Positions 33,282 through 42,529 of a stretch of DNA of 64,000 nt are shown in pieces. The stretch's first letter is position 1, and each line of letters begins with the position of its first letter. Origin of the DNA: Aquimonas sp964586455 (GTDB lineage Bacteria > Pseudomonadota > Gammaproteobacteria > Xanthomonadales > Xanthomonadaceae); assembly GCA_964586455.1 (NCBI GenBank), contig CAZPHV010000024.1, positions 1 to 64,000 of the forward strand, in the 5' to 3' direction. Below the pieces are notes generated by a model. The model was given only the letters and a program-made list of their open reading frames with translations. It made no database searches and was not told where the DNA came from. Both the position numbers and the translations under genes were made by a program.

Positions 33282-34247
33282 ATGGAAACCCGCGCCAGTC
33301 ACGTCCTGATCGGCAGCTTCGCGCTCGCTGTGCTGGTCCTCGCCTTTCTGTTCGTGCTGTGGCTGGGCAAGCTTTCGCTGGACCGCGAATGGGCCGCGTA
33401 CGACGTGCTGTTCAATGAGGCCGTTACCGGCCTCACTGTAGGCTCGGCCGTGCAATACAGCGGTATCCAGGTGGGCGAAGTCCGGCGGCTGCAGCTGGCG
33501 GCGAACGATCCAGGCACCGTGGTCGCACGCATCCGCGTCTCCGGCGATACGCCGATCAAGACCGACACCACGGCCAAGCTGACCTTCACCGGCCTGACCG
33601 GCGTCGCCATCATCCAGCTCGGCGGGGGCAGCGCGGAGGCACCACTGCTTCTTGGCCGAAGTGATGACGTGCCGCAGATCATTGCAGACGACTCCGCGCT
33701 GGCCAAACTGTTCGCTTCCGGCGAAGACGTGGTGGTCAACGTCAACCAACTGCTGTCGCGCGCATCGAGCCTGCTCAGCGAAGACAACGTCGGCAAGGTG
33801 ACGGCCACGCTGGACCACATCGAATCGCTGAGCGCCACCCTGGCCGCACACGGAGACGGGATCGGACGTGCGTTGGACGACCTCGGCGCGGCTGGCGAAA
33901 CCCTGCGCACTTCGCTCGCCCAGGCCGAGCAGTTGCTGAAACGGCTCGACTCGATTGCAGAACGCGCCGACGGGCTGCTGGCCAATGACGCCGAAGCTGT
34001 CATTGCCAGCCTGCGGGAAACCCTGGACGCCACGCGCAGGCTGGCCGACAGCACCCAGCAACTGGTGGAGAACAACAGCGACGCGCTGGACCGTTTTGGC
34101 AACGAAGGCCTGCCGCAGCTCGCTCCCACGCTGGCCGAACTTCGCGAAACCCTCGCTCGCCTGTCGGCGCTCAGCCAACGCATTGAGCGCGACCCCTCCG
34201 GCCTGCTTCTGGGCCGCGACCATCCGAAGGAGTACGACCCGCGATGA
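33282..34247 (+). CDS. MlaD-type MCE-domain protein
   Basis: 321 aa. An N-terminal TM anchor (about 6-27, VLIGSFALAVLVLAFLFVLWLG) and one MCE domain (about 40-120; VTGLTVGSAVQYSGIQVGEVRR, AKLTFTGLTGVAIIQL) precede a long amphipathic coiled coil (about 145-300). It should form the periplasmic hexameric ring and tube through which lipid passes. The coiled-coil tail is long compared with enteric MlaD and closer to single-MCE proteins that build needles. AAGGAG lies 7 nt upstream; it overlaps the lipoprotein gene by 4 nt. Confidence 0.94.
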   Translation: METRASHVLIGSFALAVLVLAFLFVLWLGKLSLDREWAAYDVLFNEAVTGLTVGSAVQYSGIQVGEVRRLQLAANDPGTVVARIRVSGDTPIKTDTTAKLTFTGLTGVAIIQLGGGSAEAPLLLGRSDDVPQIIADDSALAKLFASGEDVVVNVNQLLSRASSLLSEDNVGKVTATLDHIESLSATLAAHGDGIGRALDDLGAAGETLRTSLAQAEQLLKRLDSIAERADGLLANDAEAVIASLRETLDATRRLADSTQQLVENNSDALDRFGNEGLPQLAPTLAELRETLARLSALSQRIERDPSGLLLGRDHPKEYDPR

Positions 34248-34858
34248 GCGCCTTGCCCATGCATCGATCTTTTGCCAGCGCAGTGGCGCGTATCTGCCTT
34301 ACCGCCCTGCTGTGCTCGCTCGTCGCCTGCGCCCTGCCTCAGGCCCGTGAAGGTGAGATGCGGGTGTTCGAGCTCGCAGTCACGACACCGAAGCAGGCGC
34401 CGCTCGACCCTCAACCTCAGTTGCTGGTGGATGCGCCGAGTGCCTCCGGCCTGCTCGACTCCGATCGCATCGTGGTGCGGGCCGGCCCCGACGAACTCGG
34501 CCTGCTGCGCGGCGGTCGCTGGAGCGAACCCCTGCCCCAGCTCTGGCAACGCACGCTGATCCGCGCGATTGAAGACGACGGTCGTCTCCGCGCTGGCCGT
34601 CAGCGCGATGTGCTTGCCGGTGACGCGCGCCTGCTCGGCGAACTGCGCGCCTTCGAGTTCGTGCGCGACCAGGCTCGCGTGCATGTCCACTTCCATGCCA
34701 AGCGTGTGGGTGCAGGCCAGCGGATCGTCGCCGCACGCAGCTTCGAAGCCTCGGCCGAGGTGCGCGGCAGCGATGCCGCCGACGTGGTTGTCGCCTTCAA
34801 TACCGCCAGTCACACGCTGCTGACCGAACTGCTGGATTGGCTCAGCGCTGCGCCTTGA
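34244..34858 (+). CDS. ABC-type transport auxiliary lipoprotein (PqiC-like)
   Basis: 204 aa. Lipoprotein signal with lipobox LVAC (Cys about 29). The mature part matches the ABC-transport auxiliary component family (PqiC/DUF330): FELAVTTP, LLVDAPSASGLLDSDRIVVR, WSEPLPQLWQRTLIRAIED. Predicted to sit on the inner leaflet of the outer membrane and complete the MCE conduit. The fused STAS-permease, ATPase, MCE protein and this lipoprotein form one tightly overlapping four-gene operon. Confidence 0.9.
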   Translation: MSALPMHRSFASAVARICLTALLCSLVACALPQAREGEMRVFELAVTTPKQAPLDPQPQLLVDAPSASGLLDSDRIVVRAGPDELGLLRGGRWSEPLPQLWQRTLIRAIEDDGRLRAGRQRDVLAGDARLLGELRAFEFVRDQARVHVHFHAKRVGAGQRIVAARSFEASAEVRGSDAADVVVAFNTASHTLLTELLDWLSAAP

Positions 34859-34902
34859 TGCCTGGGAGGTTGAAGACGAGTGCCGGGGCCAGCGTGTAGC
34901 CC

Positions 34903-34925
34903 CGGTGGGCCAGGCCCACCCTATG
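34903..34925 (+). repeat. Dispersed GGTGGGCC palindrome, copy
   Basis: GGTGGGCC-A-GGCCCACC followed by CTATG, 45 nt past the lipoprotein gene stop. Pairs with an inverted copy at 34,943-34,960, so the two could form a larger stem in RNA. Confidence 0.8.
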
Positions 34926-34942
34926 CACCTCGATAGTTATGG

Positions 34943-34960
34943 GGTGGGCCCTGGCCCACC
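34943..34960 (-). repeat. Dispersed GGTGGGCC palindrome, inverted copy
   Basis: GGTGGGCCCTGGCCCACC; on the minus strand it reads as the family consensus followed by CCAT. Confidence 0.8.
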
Positions 34961-35196
34961 GAAGCCAAAACTCGCCTCGCTGGTGTCTTTCCGGGCGCGC
35001 CTGATTGGGCGCTCGACTGAGTATTCGTCACTTCGGGCCTGTGTTTTTCTACGCCCTACAACCTTCGTGCCCTCGGCCGCTCGTTGCTGAATACGCCCCC
35101 CTGATGATCTTTGGCTCTTGGCCACAGAACCCCGACGCCCGGCCCGAGCGTCGCCCGGGTTACGCGCGCTTACCTGCATGGGTTAAAACATATCTT

Positions 35197-35210
35197 TTCA
35201 TCGCGATGAA
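35197..35210. promoter_or_regulatory. Perfect palindrome TTCATCGCGATGAA upstream of homoserine dehydrogenase
   Basis: 14-bp perfect palindrome, flanked by ACATAT and ATATGT that extend the symmetry, 44 nt before the ATG. Methionine genes in Proteobacteria are often controlled by ArsR-type regulators (SahR/SamR) that bind short AT-flanked palindromes. That assignment is inference. Confidence 0.5.
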
Positions 35211-35254
35211 TATGTGGTCTTATCTGGCACCCGCCCGGACCCACCTCTCACGCC

Positions 35255-36343
35255 ATGCCTGTCCTTTCCCAAACCTGCGCTGCCAACCCTGCCAAACGCG
35301 TCGACATCGTGCTGATCGGCGCGCGTGGTCGCGTAGGTACTGCATTCCGCCAACGACTCGCCGAACGCCGCGATGCCCTGCACCAGAGCCTCGGCATCGA
35401 TCTGCGCTTGCGCGCCGCCTACGACCGCCGCGGCATGGCCGAGCACGCGCAGGGCCTGGATCCGGCAGACATCGAGTCGGCGCTGTCGCCGCGCATGGAA
35501 GGTGATGTGGGCCAGCTCTGGACGCGCCTGGGACGCGCGCAGCACACCATTGCCGTGGACTGCACCGCCAGCGACGAGGTCGCCGCGGGCTATCCCGCAT
35601 TGCTCGAAAGCGGCGTTGCGATCGCGGCTGCCAACAAGCATGCCGGAGCGCGCCCGTGGGCGTTCTATCGCGGCCTGCAGGCGCAGGCACAGCGCACGCC
35701 CTGGCGCTACGAAACCACGGTGGGCGCGGCCATTCCGGTGCTCGGGCCGCTGCGCGATCTGCGCCTGCGCGGCGAGCGCGTACTCGGCATTCGCGGCCTG
35801 TTGTCTGGCTCCTTGTCCTATCTCATGTCACGCCTGCACGAAGGCGTGGACTTCTCGCAGTCCGTGATCGAAGCCCGTGATCTTGGCTATACCGAACCCG
35901 ATCCGCTGGAAGACCTCGGCGGCCAGGACGTCGCACGCAAGCTGCTGATTCTCGGCCGCGAAGCCGGCTTCGAGCTGGAGCAGGCTCAGATCGAAGTCGA
36001 ACCACTGACAGCGGTTCGCAACCTGCAGGGTGATGCACTGCTGCGGGCCCTGCGCGACGAGGATGACGCCTGGCGCCAGCGCATCCAGCAGGCCCAGGCA
36101 CGCGGCGAGCGCCTGGTCGTGGTGGGCGAAATCGGGCCATCCGGCGGGCGTGTCGGTGTCGTCTCGCTGCCTGCGGCTGACCTGCTCGCCAGCGCCCGCC
36201 CTCGTGAGAACGTGCTGGAGATCCGTACCGATCTGCAGCAGCAGCCGCCGCTGACCCTGCGCGGCCCCGGCGCAGGCGCGGACGTCACCGCCGCCGGTGT
36301 GTTCAGCGACGTGCTGGCGGCCGCGCAGACACTTGCGCGCTGA
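35255..36343 (+). CDS. Homoserine dehydrogenase
   Basis: 362 aa. NAD(P)-dependent reduction of aspartate semialdehyde to homoserine, the branch to threonine and methionine. N-terminal Rossmann fold (IVLIGARGRVGTAF), AVDCTASDEVAAGY, catalytic-domain motifs NKHAG and ETTVGAAIPVLGPLRDL, then LSGSLSYLMSRL and the Lys/Asp/Glu region GYTEPDPLEDLGGQDVARKLLIL. The ACT regulatory domain of longer enzymes is absent, so it resembles the dehydrogenase part of ThrA. In xanthomonads a homoserine dehydrogenase gene of this type often accompanies methionine genes, but none is adjacent here. A palindrome 44 nt upstream may regulate it. Confidence 0.94.
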   Translation: MPVLSQTCAANPAKRVDIVLIGARGRVGTAFRQRLAERRDALHQSLGIDLRLRAAYDRRGMAEHAQGLDPADIESALSPRMEGDVGQLWTRLGRAQHTIAVDCTASDEVAAGYPALLESGVAIAAANKHAGARPWAFYRGLQAQAQRTPWRYETTVGAAIPVLGPLRDLRLRGERVLGIRGLLSGSLSYLMSRLHEGVDFSQSVIEARDLGYTEPDPLEDLGGQDVARKLLILGREAGFELEQAQIEVEPLTAVRNLQGDALLRALRDEDDAWRQRIQQAQARGERLVVVGEIGPSGGRVGVVSLPAADLLASARPRENVLEIRTDLQQQPPLTLRGPGAGADVTAAGVFSDVLAAAQTLAR

Positions 36344-36912
36344 GAATGCGTTCACACATCAGCTGAACCTGCGACCCGGCCAACACCTCTCCGCGCGAAC
36401 AGGCAGCGATCAGGACCCCTGTCGCCTACTTCTTGGTGGCGTGCCGCGCGGAGCGCGATCTCGACGCTCATGCGAGGCCTGCAGAGCTGGTAGATGCGCT
36501 GCGCTGATCTTCGCTACGGCTACGAGAGACGCCTTCGTTGAATCGAAGCCGAAAGGCAGACAACGCGCGTCTGCCTCAGCGGGAGACGCCGTGGTGGGGG
36601 CGAAGCCGAAAGGCGCGGACTGCGCATGGCCGCTTCGCTGCAGGTACGGCGTCACTCGTGTTCGTAGGGTGGGTAGGGGCAGCGCATCCACCAGCGCGTC
36701 CTGTGGACGCCGAGCGCCAAACGAAGTCCCGGAGTCTGCAAACACCCTCTGAGCCAGCCAGGGATGTCTGTACCGGACGTTCTCAGCTGCGCAAGCGGAG
36801 TCAGGCTGCTTGCACCCGGCGAATGAATGCTCGTCCCCGGTCCTTGGCTCAAGGGCTGTGTTCCGCGCTCTACCGCACTACACTCGGATCTTTCAAGCCG
36901 GCAGGGCTCACC
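36344..36912. other. 569-nt gap with short repeats
   Basis: No gene. It contains two copies of CGAAGCCGAAAGGC (36,544-36,557 and 36,601-36,614) and a GTAGGGTGGGTAGGGGCAGC segment near 36,664, resembling xanthomonad intergenic repeats. Confidence 0.55.
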
Positions 36913-38346
36913 ATGCTGCAGCAGAACTATCCGCACTTCATTGGCAGCCGTGCCGAGTCGCCGAATACCGACCTGGCCGTGCTCGACAAATTCAGCGGCG
37001 AGATCGCCACGCGGGTGCCTTTGGCTTGCGCACAGGACGTGGAGCGCGCGATTGCGGCCGCTCACGCAGCTGCAGCCGAGATGGCGAGCTTCAAGCCCTG
37101 GCAACGTCAAGCCGTGCTTGAGCACTGCGTACGCCGCTTCCGCGAGCGCAGCGAAGAGCTGGCCTTGGCGCTTTGCATCGAGGCTGGCAAGCCGATCAAG
37201 GATGCACGCGGGGAAGTCACGCGCCTGATCGACACCTTTCGCATCGCCGCCGAAGAGTCGGTGCGGATCGGCGGTGAGGTGCTGAATCTCGAAATCTCGG
37301 CACGCGGCAATGGCTATCGCGGCTTCACCCGGCAGGCGCCGATCGGGCCCTGCAGCTTCATCACACCTTTCAACTTCCCCTTGAACCTGGTCGCACACAA
37401 GGTGGCGCCTGCCATCGCAGCCGGCTGCCCGTTCGTGTTGAAGCCCGCACCGCGCACGCCGATCGGCGCCTTGATGATCGGCGAGGTGCTGGCCGAAACC
37501 GATCTGCCCGCAGGTGCGTTTTCCATCCTTAGCTGCAGCAACGACGACGCCAAGGCCTTGATCGAAGACGAACGCCTGAAGCTGCTGTCGTTCACCGGCG
37601 GCAGCATCGGTTGGGAGTTCAAAGCCCGCGCGGGCCGCAAGAAGGTCACGCTTGAGCTCGGTGGCGATGCCGCCTGCATCGTCGACGCCGACCCGGGTGT
37701 CGCGCTGGAGCACGTGGTCGATCGGCTGATCTTCGGCGCCTACTACCAGAGCGGGCAGAGCTGCATCAGCGTGCAGCGCATCCTGGTGCATGACAGCCTG
37801 TACGCGTCCCTGCGCGAGAAACTGATCACCCGCGTCGAGCAGCTGAAGATGGGCGATCCGCGACAGGACGACACCTTCATCGGCCCCTTGATCGACCTGG
37901 CTTCGGCCGAGCGTATCGAGGCCTGGATCAACGAAGCCAAGGACGGCGGCGCGCGCGTGCTGGCCGGCGGCGAGCGGCGCGGCACCCTGCATGCGGCAAC
38001 CCTGCTGCAGAACGTGCCAGCCGACTGTCGGCTGGCCCGCGAGGAGGCCTTCGGGCCAGTTGCCTGCCTGGAACCCTTCAGCGACTTCGAGACCGCGCTG
38101 AAGCGCGTCAACGACTCGCGCTACGGGCTGCAGGCGGGCGTGTTCACCCGAGACATCAGCCGCGCTTTGCAGGCCTGGGAACAGCTCGAAGTCGGTGGCG
38201 TGGTGGTGGGGGATGTTCCCAGCTTCCGCATGGACAACATGCCCTACGGCGGGATCAAAGCCAGCGGCCTCGGGCGCGAGGGCGTGCGCTGGGCGATCGA
38301 TGACATGAGCGAGACGCGTTTGCTGGTGCTGAAAAACTGGCTCTGA
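36913..38346 (+). CDS. NAD(P)-dependent aldehyde dehydrogenase
   Basis: 477 aa. Oxidises an aldehyde to its acid or acyl product. Motifs: FITPFNFPLNLVAHKVAPAIAAG, LKPAPRTPIGAL, FTGGSIGWEFKARAG, general base E about 256 (LELGGDAA), catalytic Cys about 291 (QSGQSCIS), EEAFGPVACLEPF, DNMPYGGIKASGLGREG. The short N-terminus and the SCISVQR context resemble lactaldehyde/phosphonoacetaldehyde-type ALDHs; substrate not determined. The start at 36,913 is chosen over in-frame upstream codons because the preceding sequence is repeat-rich non-coding DNA. The ribosome-binding site (GGCAGGG) is modest. Confidence 0.92.
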   Translation: MLQQNYPHFIGSRAESPNTDLAVLDKFSGEIATRVPLACAQDVERAIAAAHAAAAEMASFKPWQRQAVLEHCVRRFRERSEELALALCIEAGKPIKDARGEVTRLIDTFRIAAEESVRIGGEVLNLEISARGNGYRGFTRQAPIGPCSFITPFNFPLNLVAHKVAPAIAAGCPFVLKPAPRTPIGALMIGEVLAETDLPAGAFSILSCSNDDAKALIEDERLKLLSFTGGSIGWEFKARAGRKKVTLELGGDAACIVDADPGVALEHVVDRLIFGAYYQSGQSCISVQRILVHDSLYASLREKLITRVEQLKMGDPRQDDTFIGPLIDLASAERIEAWINEAKDGGARVLAGGERRGTLHAATLLQNVPADCRLAREEAFGPVACLEPFSDFETALKRVNDSRYGLQAGVFTRDISRALQAWEQLEVGGVVVGDVPSFRMDNMPYGGIKASGLGREGVRWAIDDMSETRLLVLKNWL

Positions 38347-38800
38347 GGGTTTGGCCCGCCAGCGGCACGTCGGGCATGCCGGGTTTCAGGCCGCGGGCGC
38401 AGCAGCCTTGCATGGACGTGGCTTTGCTGGAATCGCGTTCTCTGCTCTGCAGGCGCGTGCGGCTATGCGCGCGTCAAACGCGCGTAGAGCATGCAGTCGC
38501 CGACCGGAAGTTGCGGGCCCGCCGCGCTGTGAACCACCAACGAGGAGCGCTGTTACTGATGATCCAGGCAAACGCGGTGCCAGTGGCTGCGCTTCGAAAT
38601 TTCGCAGCGCGCGTGAGATCAAACGGCTGGAGGACGACTTCAATGCAGGTCAAGAGGCTCGCCGGACATGCGTTTGCAGGAAACTCCATCGGTACTGCGG
38701 TGAAACCGGCGCAGGCGCGCCCGGGTTTGGAATCGGCTGCGGCATCTGGCGCTCCGGCATCCGGCCGTCCCTGGCCGGAAGTCCCCCAGCCCGACCGTGC
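38347..38800. other. Convergent gap with a GC-rich hairpin
   Basis: 454 nt between convergent ALDH and TonB-receptor genes. A CGCGCGT-CAA-ACGCGCG stem sits at 38,468-38,484. Nothing coding is supported. Confidence 0.6.
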
Positions 38801-41293
38801 TCAGTAGCGCAGGCGCAAAGTCACACCGTAGGTACGCGGTGCGCCCAGGAAGTCATTGATCGAGCCTGCCTGCAGCGGCGCGTTGAAGGCCACCTGGGTG
38901 TAGGTCTTGTCGGTGAGGTTCTGGCCCCACAGTTCCAACGACCAGCGACCATCGTCGGGGCCGATCCCGAAGCGCGCGCTCAGGAGGGTGTGGGCCTCCT
39001 GCAGTTTGGTCGCCAGCAGGTCCGAGCCGGTGTTGTACTCCGACTGATGACGCGCACCGACATACCAGTTGGCCTGCAGTCCACCCAGCGCATGCCGGTA
39101 CTGCAGCGAGGAAGTGATCGACCAGCGAGGAGCGAAACTCGCGGTGTTGCCGGGCAGCAGGGCCAGGGCTGCGTCCGCCAGCGGGTCCGAGCCGTACTTG
39201 GAATCCAACCAGGTGGCACCCGCCTGCACGAGCAGCCCGTCGCTGGCCTGCCACTGCAGCTCAAGATCAGCGCCCTGACTGACCAGTTCAGGAATCGAAC
39301 GGACTACAAAACTGGTGCCGATGAAGCTGTTGAGCTGGAAGTCGGTATAGGTCTGATGGAACAGCGCACCGTTCAGCAGCAGCCTGCCGTCGGCCCAGGT
39401 GGATTTCAGACCGAGCTCGAACGCATCGACAAACTCGCCCGGAAAAGCGGTGTCCAGATCAGGTGTGAGGTTGGCATTGAGCTCACGGTCCTGATTGAAG
39501 CCGCCGGCCTTGTAGCCACGCGCTGCCGAGGCGTAGCCCATCATGCCCTCGCCGAAGTCGTAGGCCAGCTTGAAGCTGCCTGACCACTCCTTCTCGTCGC
39601 GATCCTGGTTCGAGCTGATGCCATTGAACAGCGAGTTCGACCAGGGCAGGCACATGTTGCCGATCACGGTCGGCACCAGCTGACCGACAATCGCCGCCGG
39701 CACGCCGCGCGCCACCAATGCCGCACCGACCTGTGCCGGGTTGGCCAGCGCCGCCGCGCAACCCTGGCCGCCGTTCGGCGTCGAGTAGTTCGACTGCAGG
39801 TGCTTGCGCTCCTGCGTGTAGCGCAGGCCCAGGCTGAGCTCGAGCGCGTCGGTGGCGTCGAAGCTGAAGTTGCCGAACAGGGCGTTGCTGCGGGCGCTTT
39901 GAGCGAAGGTATCGCGCTGGGTCGGACCAATGAAGGTCGTGCCATAGGGTCGGCCGGCAGCCTCGGACAGAAAGGCGAAGCCGTTGCCGGTGTTCACCGC
40001 GATACCGGCGGGCGCCAGCGAGTTGGCGATGTTGCTGATCAACAGGGTCGAGAGATAGCCCTCGTAGGCCCCACCCATGTCGATGGGGAAACCGTAGCGC
40101 ATGTCTTCATCGGCGTGGAACAGGCCAACCATCCAGCGCGTGCGTTCGCCCTCGCCGGCCAGGCGCAGCTCCTGGCTGAAGGTCTGGAACTGGGTCTCCG
40201 CCGCCCGGCCCGCCGGGCGGAACCAGATGTCCGCGCCGCTGTAGTCGAGGTCCGAGGCGACGTCCGAACCCCAGTCGCGCCAGCCGGTGATCGAGCTCAA
40301 AGTGGCGCCGCCGAACCACGGCGACTGCCAGTTGATCTCAAGCGCAGCTCCGCGGTCTTCGATGTCGCTGCTGCTGGGGCGGTTGGCAAACGCCAGACGA
40401 CGTTCGGGGTCGGCGAAGTCGATCACGCCGGGGCCGCCCGCGAAGGCGTTGACGGCTGCCGCGGTCGCACCGCGGATGCGGGTCACGCTGACGCAGCAGT
40501 TCTCTTCGCGACGCGCGTAGTCGGTGCTGAACTGGATATCCAGATCCTCGTTCGGCAGCCAGGCCAGCTGCGCACGGATGCCGTGCATGTTCTGGTCGCC
40601 GTCCTCGTCAGTGACGCGCGGCCCATTGCCGGTCTCGACGTCCATGAAGCCGTCACGCTTGCGCTTGACCGCATACACGCGGAAGGCGGCGTTCTCGCCG
40701 ATCTGGTCGTTGTAGCTCCCGGCCGCTCCGAGCGCGCCGAAGTTGCCTGCGCTGAGCTCGCCGGTCAGCGCCTGGCGAAACTCGGGCTTGCGCGTAACAA
40801 TACTGATCAGACCTGCCGAGGTGTTCTTGCCGAACAGCGTGCCCTGCGGGCCCTTCAGCACTTCGATCCGCTCCAGCTCGCCCAGATCGCCAAAGCCCAC
40901 GCCGTTGCGCGGCCGGTAGATGCCGTCGATGACGATGCCGACCGAGGACTCCAGGCCGGGGTTGTCGCCGACCGTGCCAACTCCGCGGATACGCGCGGTG
41001 GTCTGGTTCTCGGCGCTGGTGCTGGTCACCGAGAGCCCGGGCACCAGTACCTGCATGTCCTTGATGTCGCGCACGCCGGCCTGAAGCAAGGCCTGCTCGG
41101 ACAGGACATTCATCGTGATCGGCACGGATTGCAGGGTCTCTTCGCGCTTCTGCGCGGTGACGATCACGGCGTCGAGCGCCTTCGCGGAATCGGTCTCGGA
41201 TTCCTGCGCAAGCACCGGCAAGGCCAGACCGCCAGCCAGCACGACGAGGATGCAGGCCGCCAAGGGGCTCGGACGGGGTGTACGGTGAGTCAT
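38801..41293 (-). CDS. TonB-dependent outer-membrane receptor
   Basis: 830 aa. Signal peptide (LAACILVVLAGGLALPVLAQ), TonB-box/plug (about 30-160; VIVTAQKREETLQSVPITM, then RGVGTVGDNPG, ERIEVLKGPQGTLFGKNT), and a 22-strand barrel ending in a terminal aromatic (GVTLRLRY). The plug style (AQKREE..Q.VPI) is that of catabolic TonB receptors in sphingomonads and caulobacters rather than siderophore receptors. It follows the acyl-CoA dehydrogenase pair by 137 nt on the same strand, so it probably imports the hydrophobic substrate the island degrades. The start at 41,293 has GGGAGG upstream; the longer frame from 41,410 overlaps the preceding coding region and is rejected. Confidence 0.93.
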   Translation of the reverse strand: MTHRTPRPSPLAACILVVLAGGLALPVLAQESETDSAKALDAVIVTAQKREETLQSVPITMNVLSEQALLQAGVRDIKDMQVLVPGLSVTSTSAENQTTARIRGVGTVGDNPGLESSVGIVIDGIYRPRNGVGFGDLGELERIEVLKGPQGTLFGKNTSAGLISIVTRKPEFRQALTGELSAGNFGALGAAGSYNDQIGENAAFRVYAVKRKRDGFMDVETGNGPRVTDEDGDQNMHGIRAQLAWLPNEDLDIQFSTDYARREENCCVSVTRIRGATAAAVNAFAGGPGVIDFADPERRLAFANRPSSSDIEDRGAALEINWQSPWFGGATLSSITGWRDWGSDVASDLDYSGADIWFRPAGRAAETQFQTFSQELRLAGEGERTRWMVGLFHADEDMRYGFPIDMGGAYEGYLSTLLISNIANSLAPAGIAVNTGNGFAFLSEAAGRPYGTTFIGPTQRDTFAQSARSNALFGNFSFDATDALELSLGLRYTQERKHLQSNYSTPNGGQGCAAALANPAQVGAALVARGVPAAIVGQLVPTVIGNMCLPWSNSLFNGISSNQDRDEKEWSGSFKLAYDFGEGMMGYASAARGYKAGGFNQDRELNANLTPDLDTAFPGEFVDAFELGLKSTWADGRLLLNGALFHQTYTDFQLNSFIGTSFVVRSIPELVSQGADLELQWQASDGLLVQAGATWLDSKYGSDPLADAALALLPGNTASFAPRWSITSSLQYRHALGGLQANWYVGARHQSEYNTGSDLLATKLQEAHTLLSARFGIGPDDGRWSLELWGQNLTDKTYTQVAFNAPLQAGSINDFLGAPRTYGVTLRLRY

Positions 41294-41430
41294 GGTGTTC
41301 CCTCCCAGTGAAGCGTTGGTAGAAAGTGGTCGCCCGCCTCTGCGGGGGGTGCGACCGACAGCGCCGTCCCTGGCGCGGGGTGCTGCAGCCGCGGCGCCCT
41401 TCAAGCGCACGGCGAATTCCAGTGGCGGGT

Positions 41431-42519
41431 TCAGGCGGCCAGGGCGTGCGTCCTTCGCTGCAGGTGCACGGCACTGCCGCCAAAGCGCAGCTCGAAGGCG
41501 AGCAGACGCTTGAACACGTGGCTGATATCGAGCTCATCGCTCATGCCCATGCCGCCATGCAGCTGCACGGCCTGCTGGCCCAGCTCGCGAGCGGCGCGAC
41601 CGATGACCCACTTGGCTGCCGACAGCGCTTCAGTGCGCGTCGCGGGTTCCGCTGAAGTGCAGCGCGCCGCCGCCCACAGGGCCATGGAGCGCGCCTCCTC
41701 CACGCGCATGAAGAGGTCGGCCAAGCGATGCTGCAAGGCCTGGAAACGGCCGATCGGCTGGCCGAACTGCTGACGCGTGCGTGCGTATTCGAGCGTGCTG
41801 CGCAGGCCCCGCTCCAGCGTGCCGAGTGCATCCGCGCAGTGCGCCGCCAGCGCATAGTCCTGCAGCGCCTGCAGCGCGTCTGCGCAGTCCGCCTGCACGC
41901 AGACTGCCGGGGTGGAGTCCAGCTCGACGCGAGCGCTGCTTCGCCCGTCCACCGTGGGCTGTGCACGCACGCGCAGACCGCGCGCAGCCGCTTCCACTGC
42001 ATACAGCCCCGACCGACCGCGTGCATCCCGCGCCGGCAGCAACAGCAGGTGCGCGCTGTCGGCAAACTCCACGCCGTGCAGTCGCCCGTGCAGCAGGCAG
42101 GCGCCGCTGTGCATGTCGACCACAGGCAGTGGCTCGCCTTCGGCCTGATGTGCCAGAACGGCGATCGCGTCGCCCGCCCCGAGCGCGGGCAGCCAGCGCT
42201 CGCGCAGTGCCGCACTGCCAAGCTGGGCCAGAGCCCGACTGGCGACGACGGCGCTGTCGATGAAGGGCTCGACGCAAAGCGCATCGCCCATGACCTGACA
42301 GACGCGCATGACGGTGAACGCATCCGCGCCCAGTCCGCCCAGCGCTTCCGGCAGCTCCAGCGTCAGCAGTCCCTGCTCGGCCAGTTGCGCCCACACGGCG
42401 GCGCTGGGCCGGCCGCTGTCGAGCCGTGCGCGCCGGGTTTCGAAGTCGTAGACCGCATCCATGAGGCGGCGGGTCGAGTCGTGCAGCAGCTGCTGCTCGT
42501 CGCTGAGTTCGAAGTCCAT
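41431..42519 (-). CDS. Acyl-CoA dehydrogenase, small/beta subunit type
   Basis: 362 aa. Flavoprotein fold of the acyl-CoA dehydrogenase family. The middle domain is shortened and lacks the usual FAD-binding motif series, while the C-terminal helical domain keeps RQQFGQPIGRFQALQHRLADL and HGGMGMSDELDISHVFKRL. This pattern matches the small subunit of alpha2beta2 dehydrogenases (PimD, FadE28-like). The start at 42,519 has TAGGAG about 8 nt upstream. The partner large subunit lies 10 nt upstream, so the pair should form one heteromeric enzyme. Confidence 0.88.
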   Translation of the reverse strand: MDFELSDEQQLLHDSTRRLMDAVYDFETRRARLDSGRPSAAVWAQLAEQGLLTLELPEALGGLGADAFTVMRVCQVMGDALCVEPFIDSAVVASRALAQLGSAALRERWLPALGAGDAIAVLAHQAEGEPLPVVDMHSGACLLHGRLHGVEFADSAHLLLLPARDARGRSGLYAVEAAARGLRVRAQPTVDGRSSARVELDSTPAVCVQADCADALQALQDYALAAHCADALGTLERGLRSTLEYARTRQQFGQPIGRFQALQHRLADLFMRVEEARSMALWAAARCTSAEPATRTEALSAAKWVIGRAARELGQQAVQLHGGMGMSDELDISHVFKRLLAFELRFGGSAVHLQRRTHALAA

Positions 42520-42529
42520 ACAGCGTCTC

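Larger units (their letters stand above)
34859..35254. other. Intergenic region after the Mla-type operon
   Basis: 396 nt with two oppositely oriented copies of the dispersed palindrome (34,903-34,925 and 34,943-34,960) and the palindromic operator candidate at 35,197-35,210. No gene seen. Confidence 0.65.
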
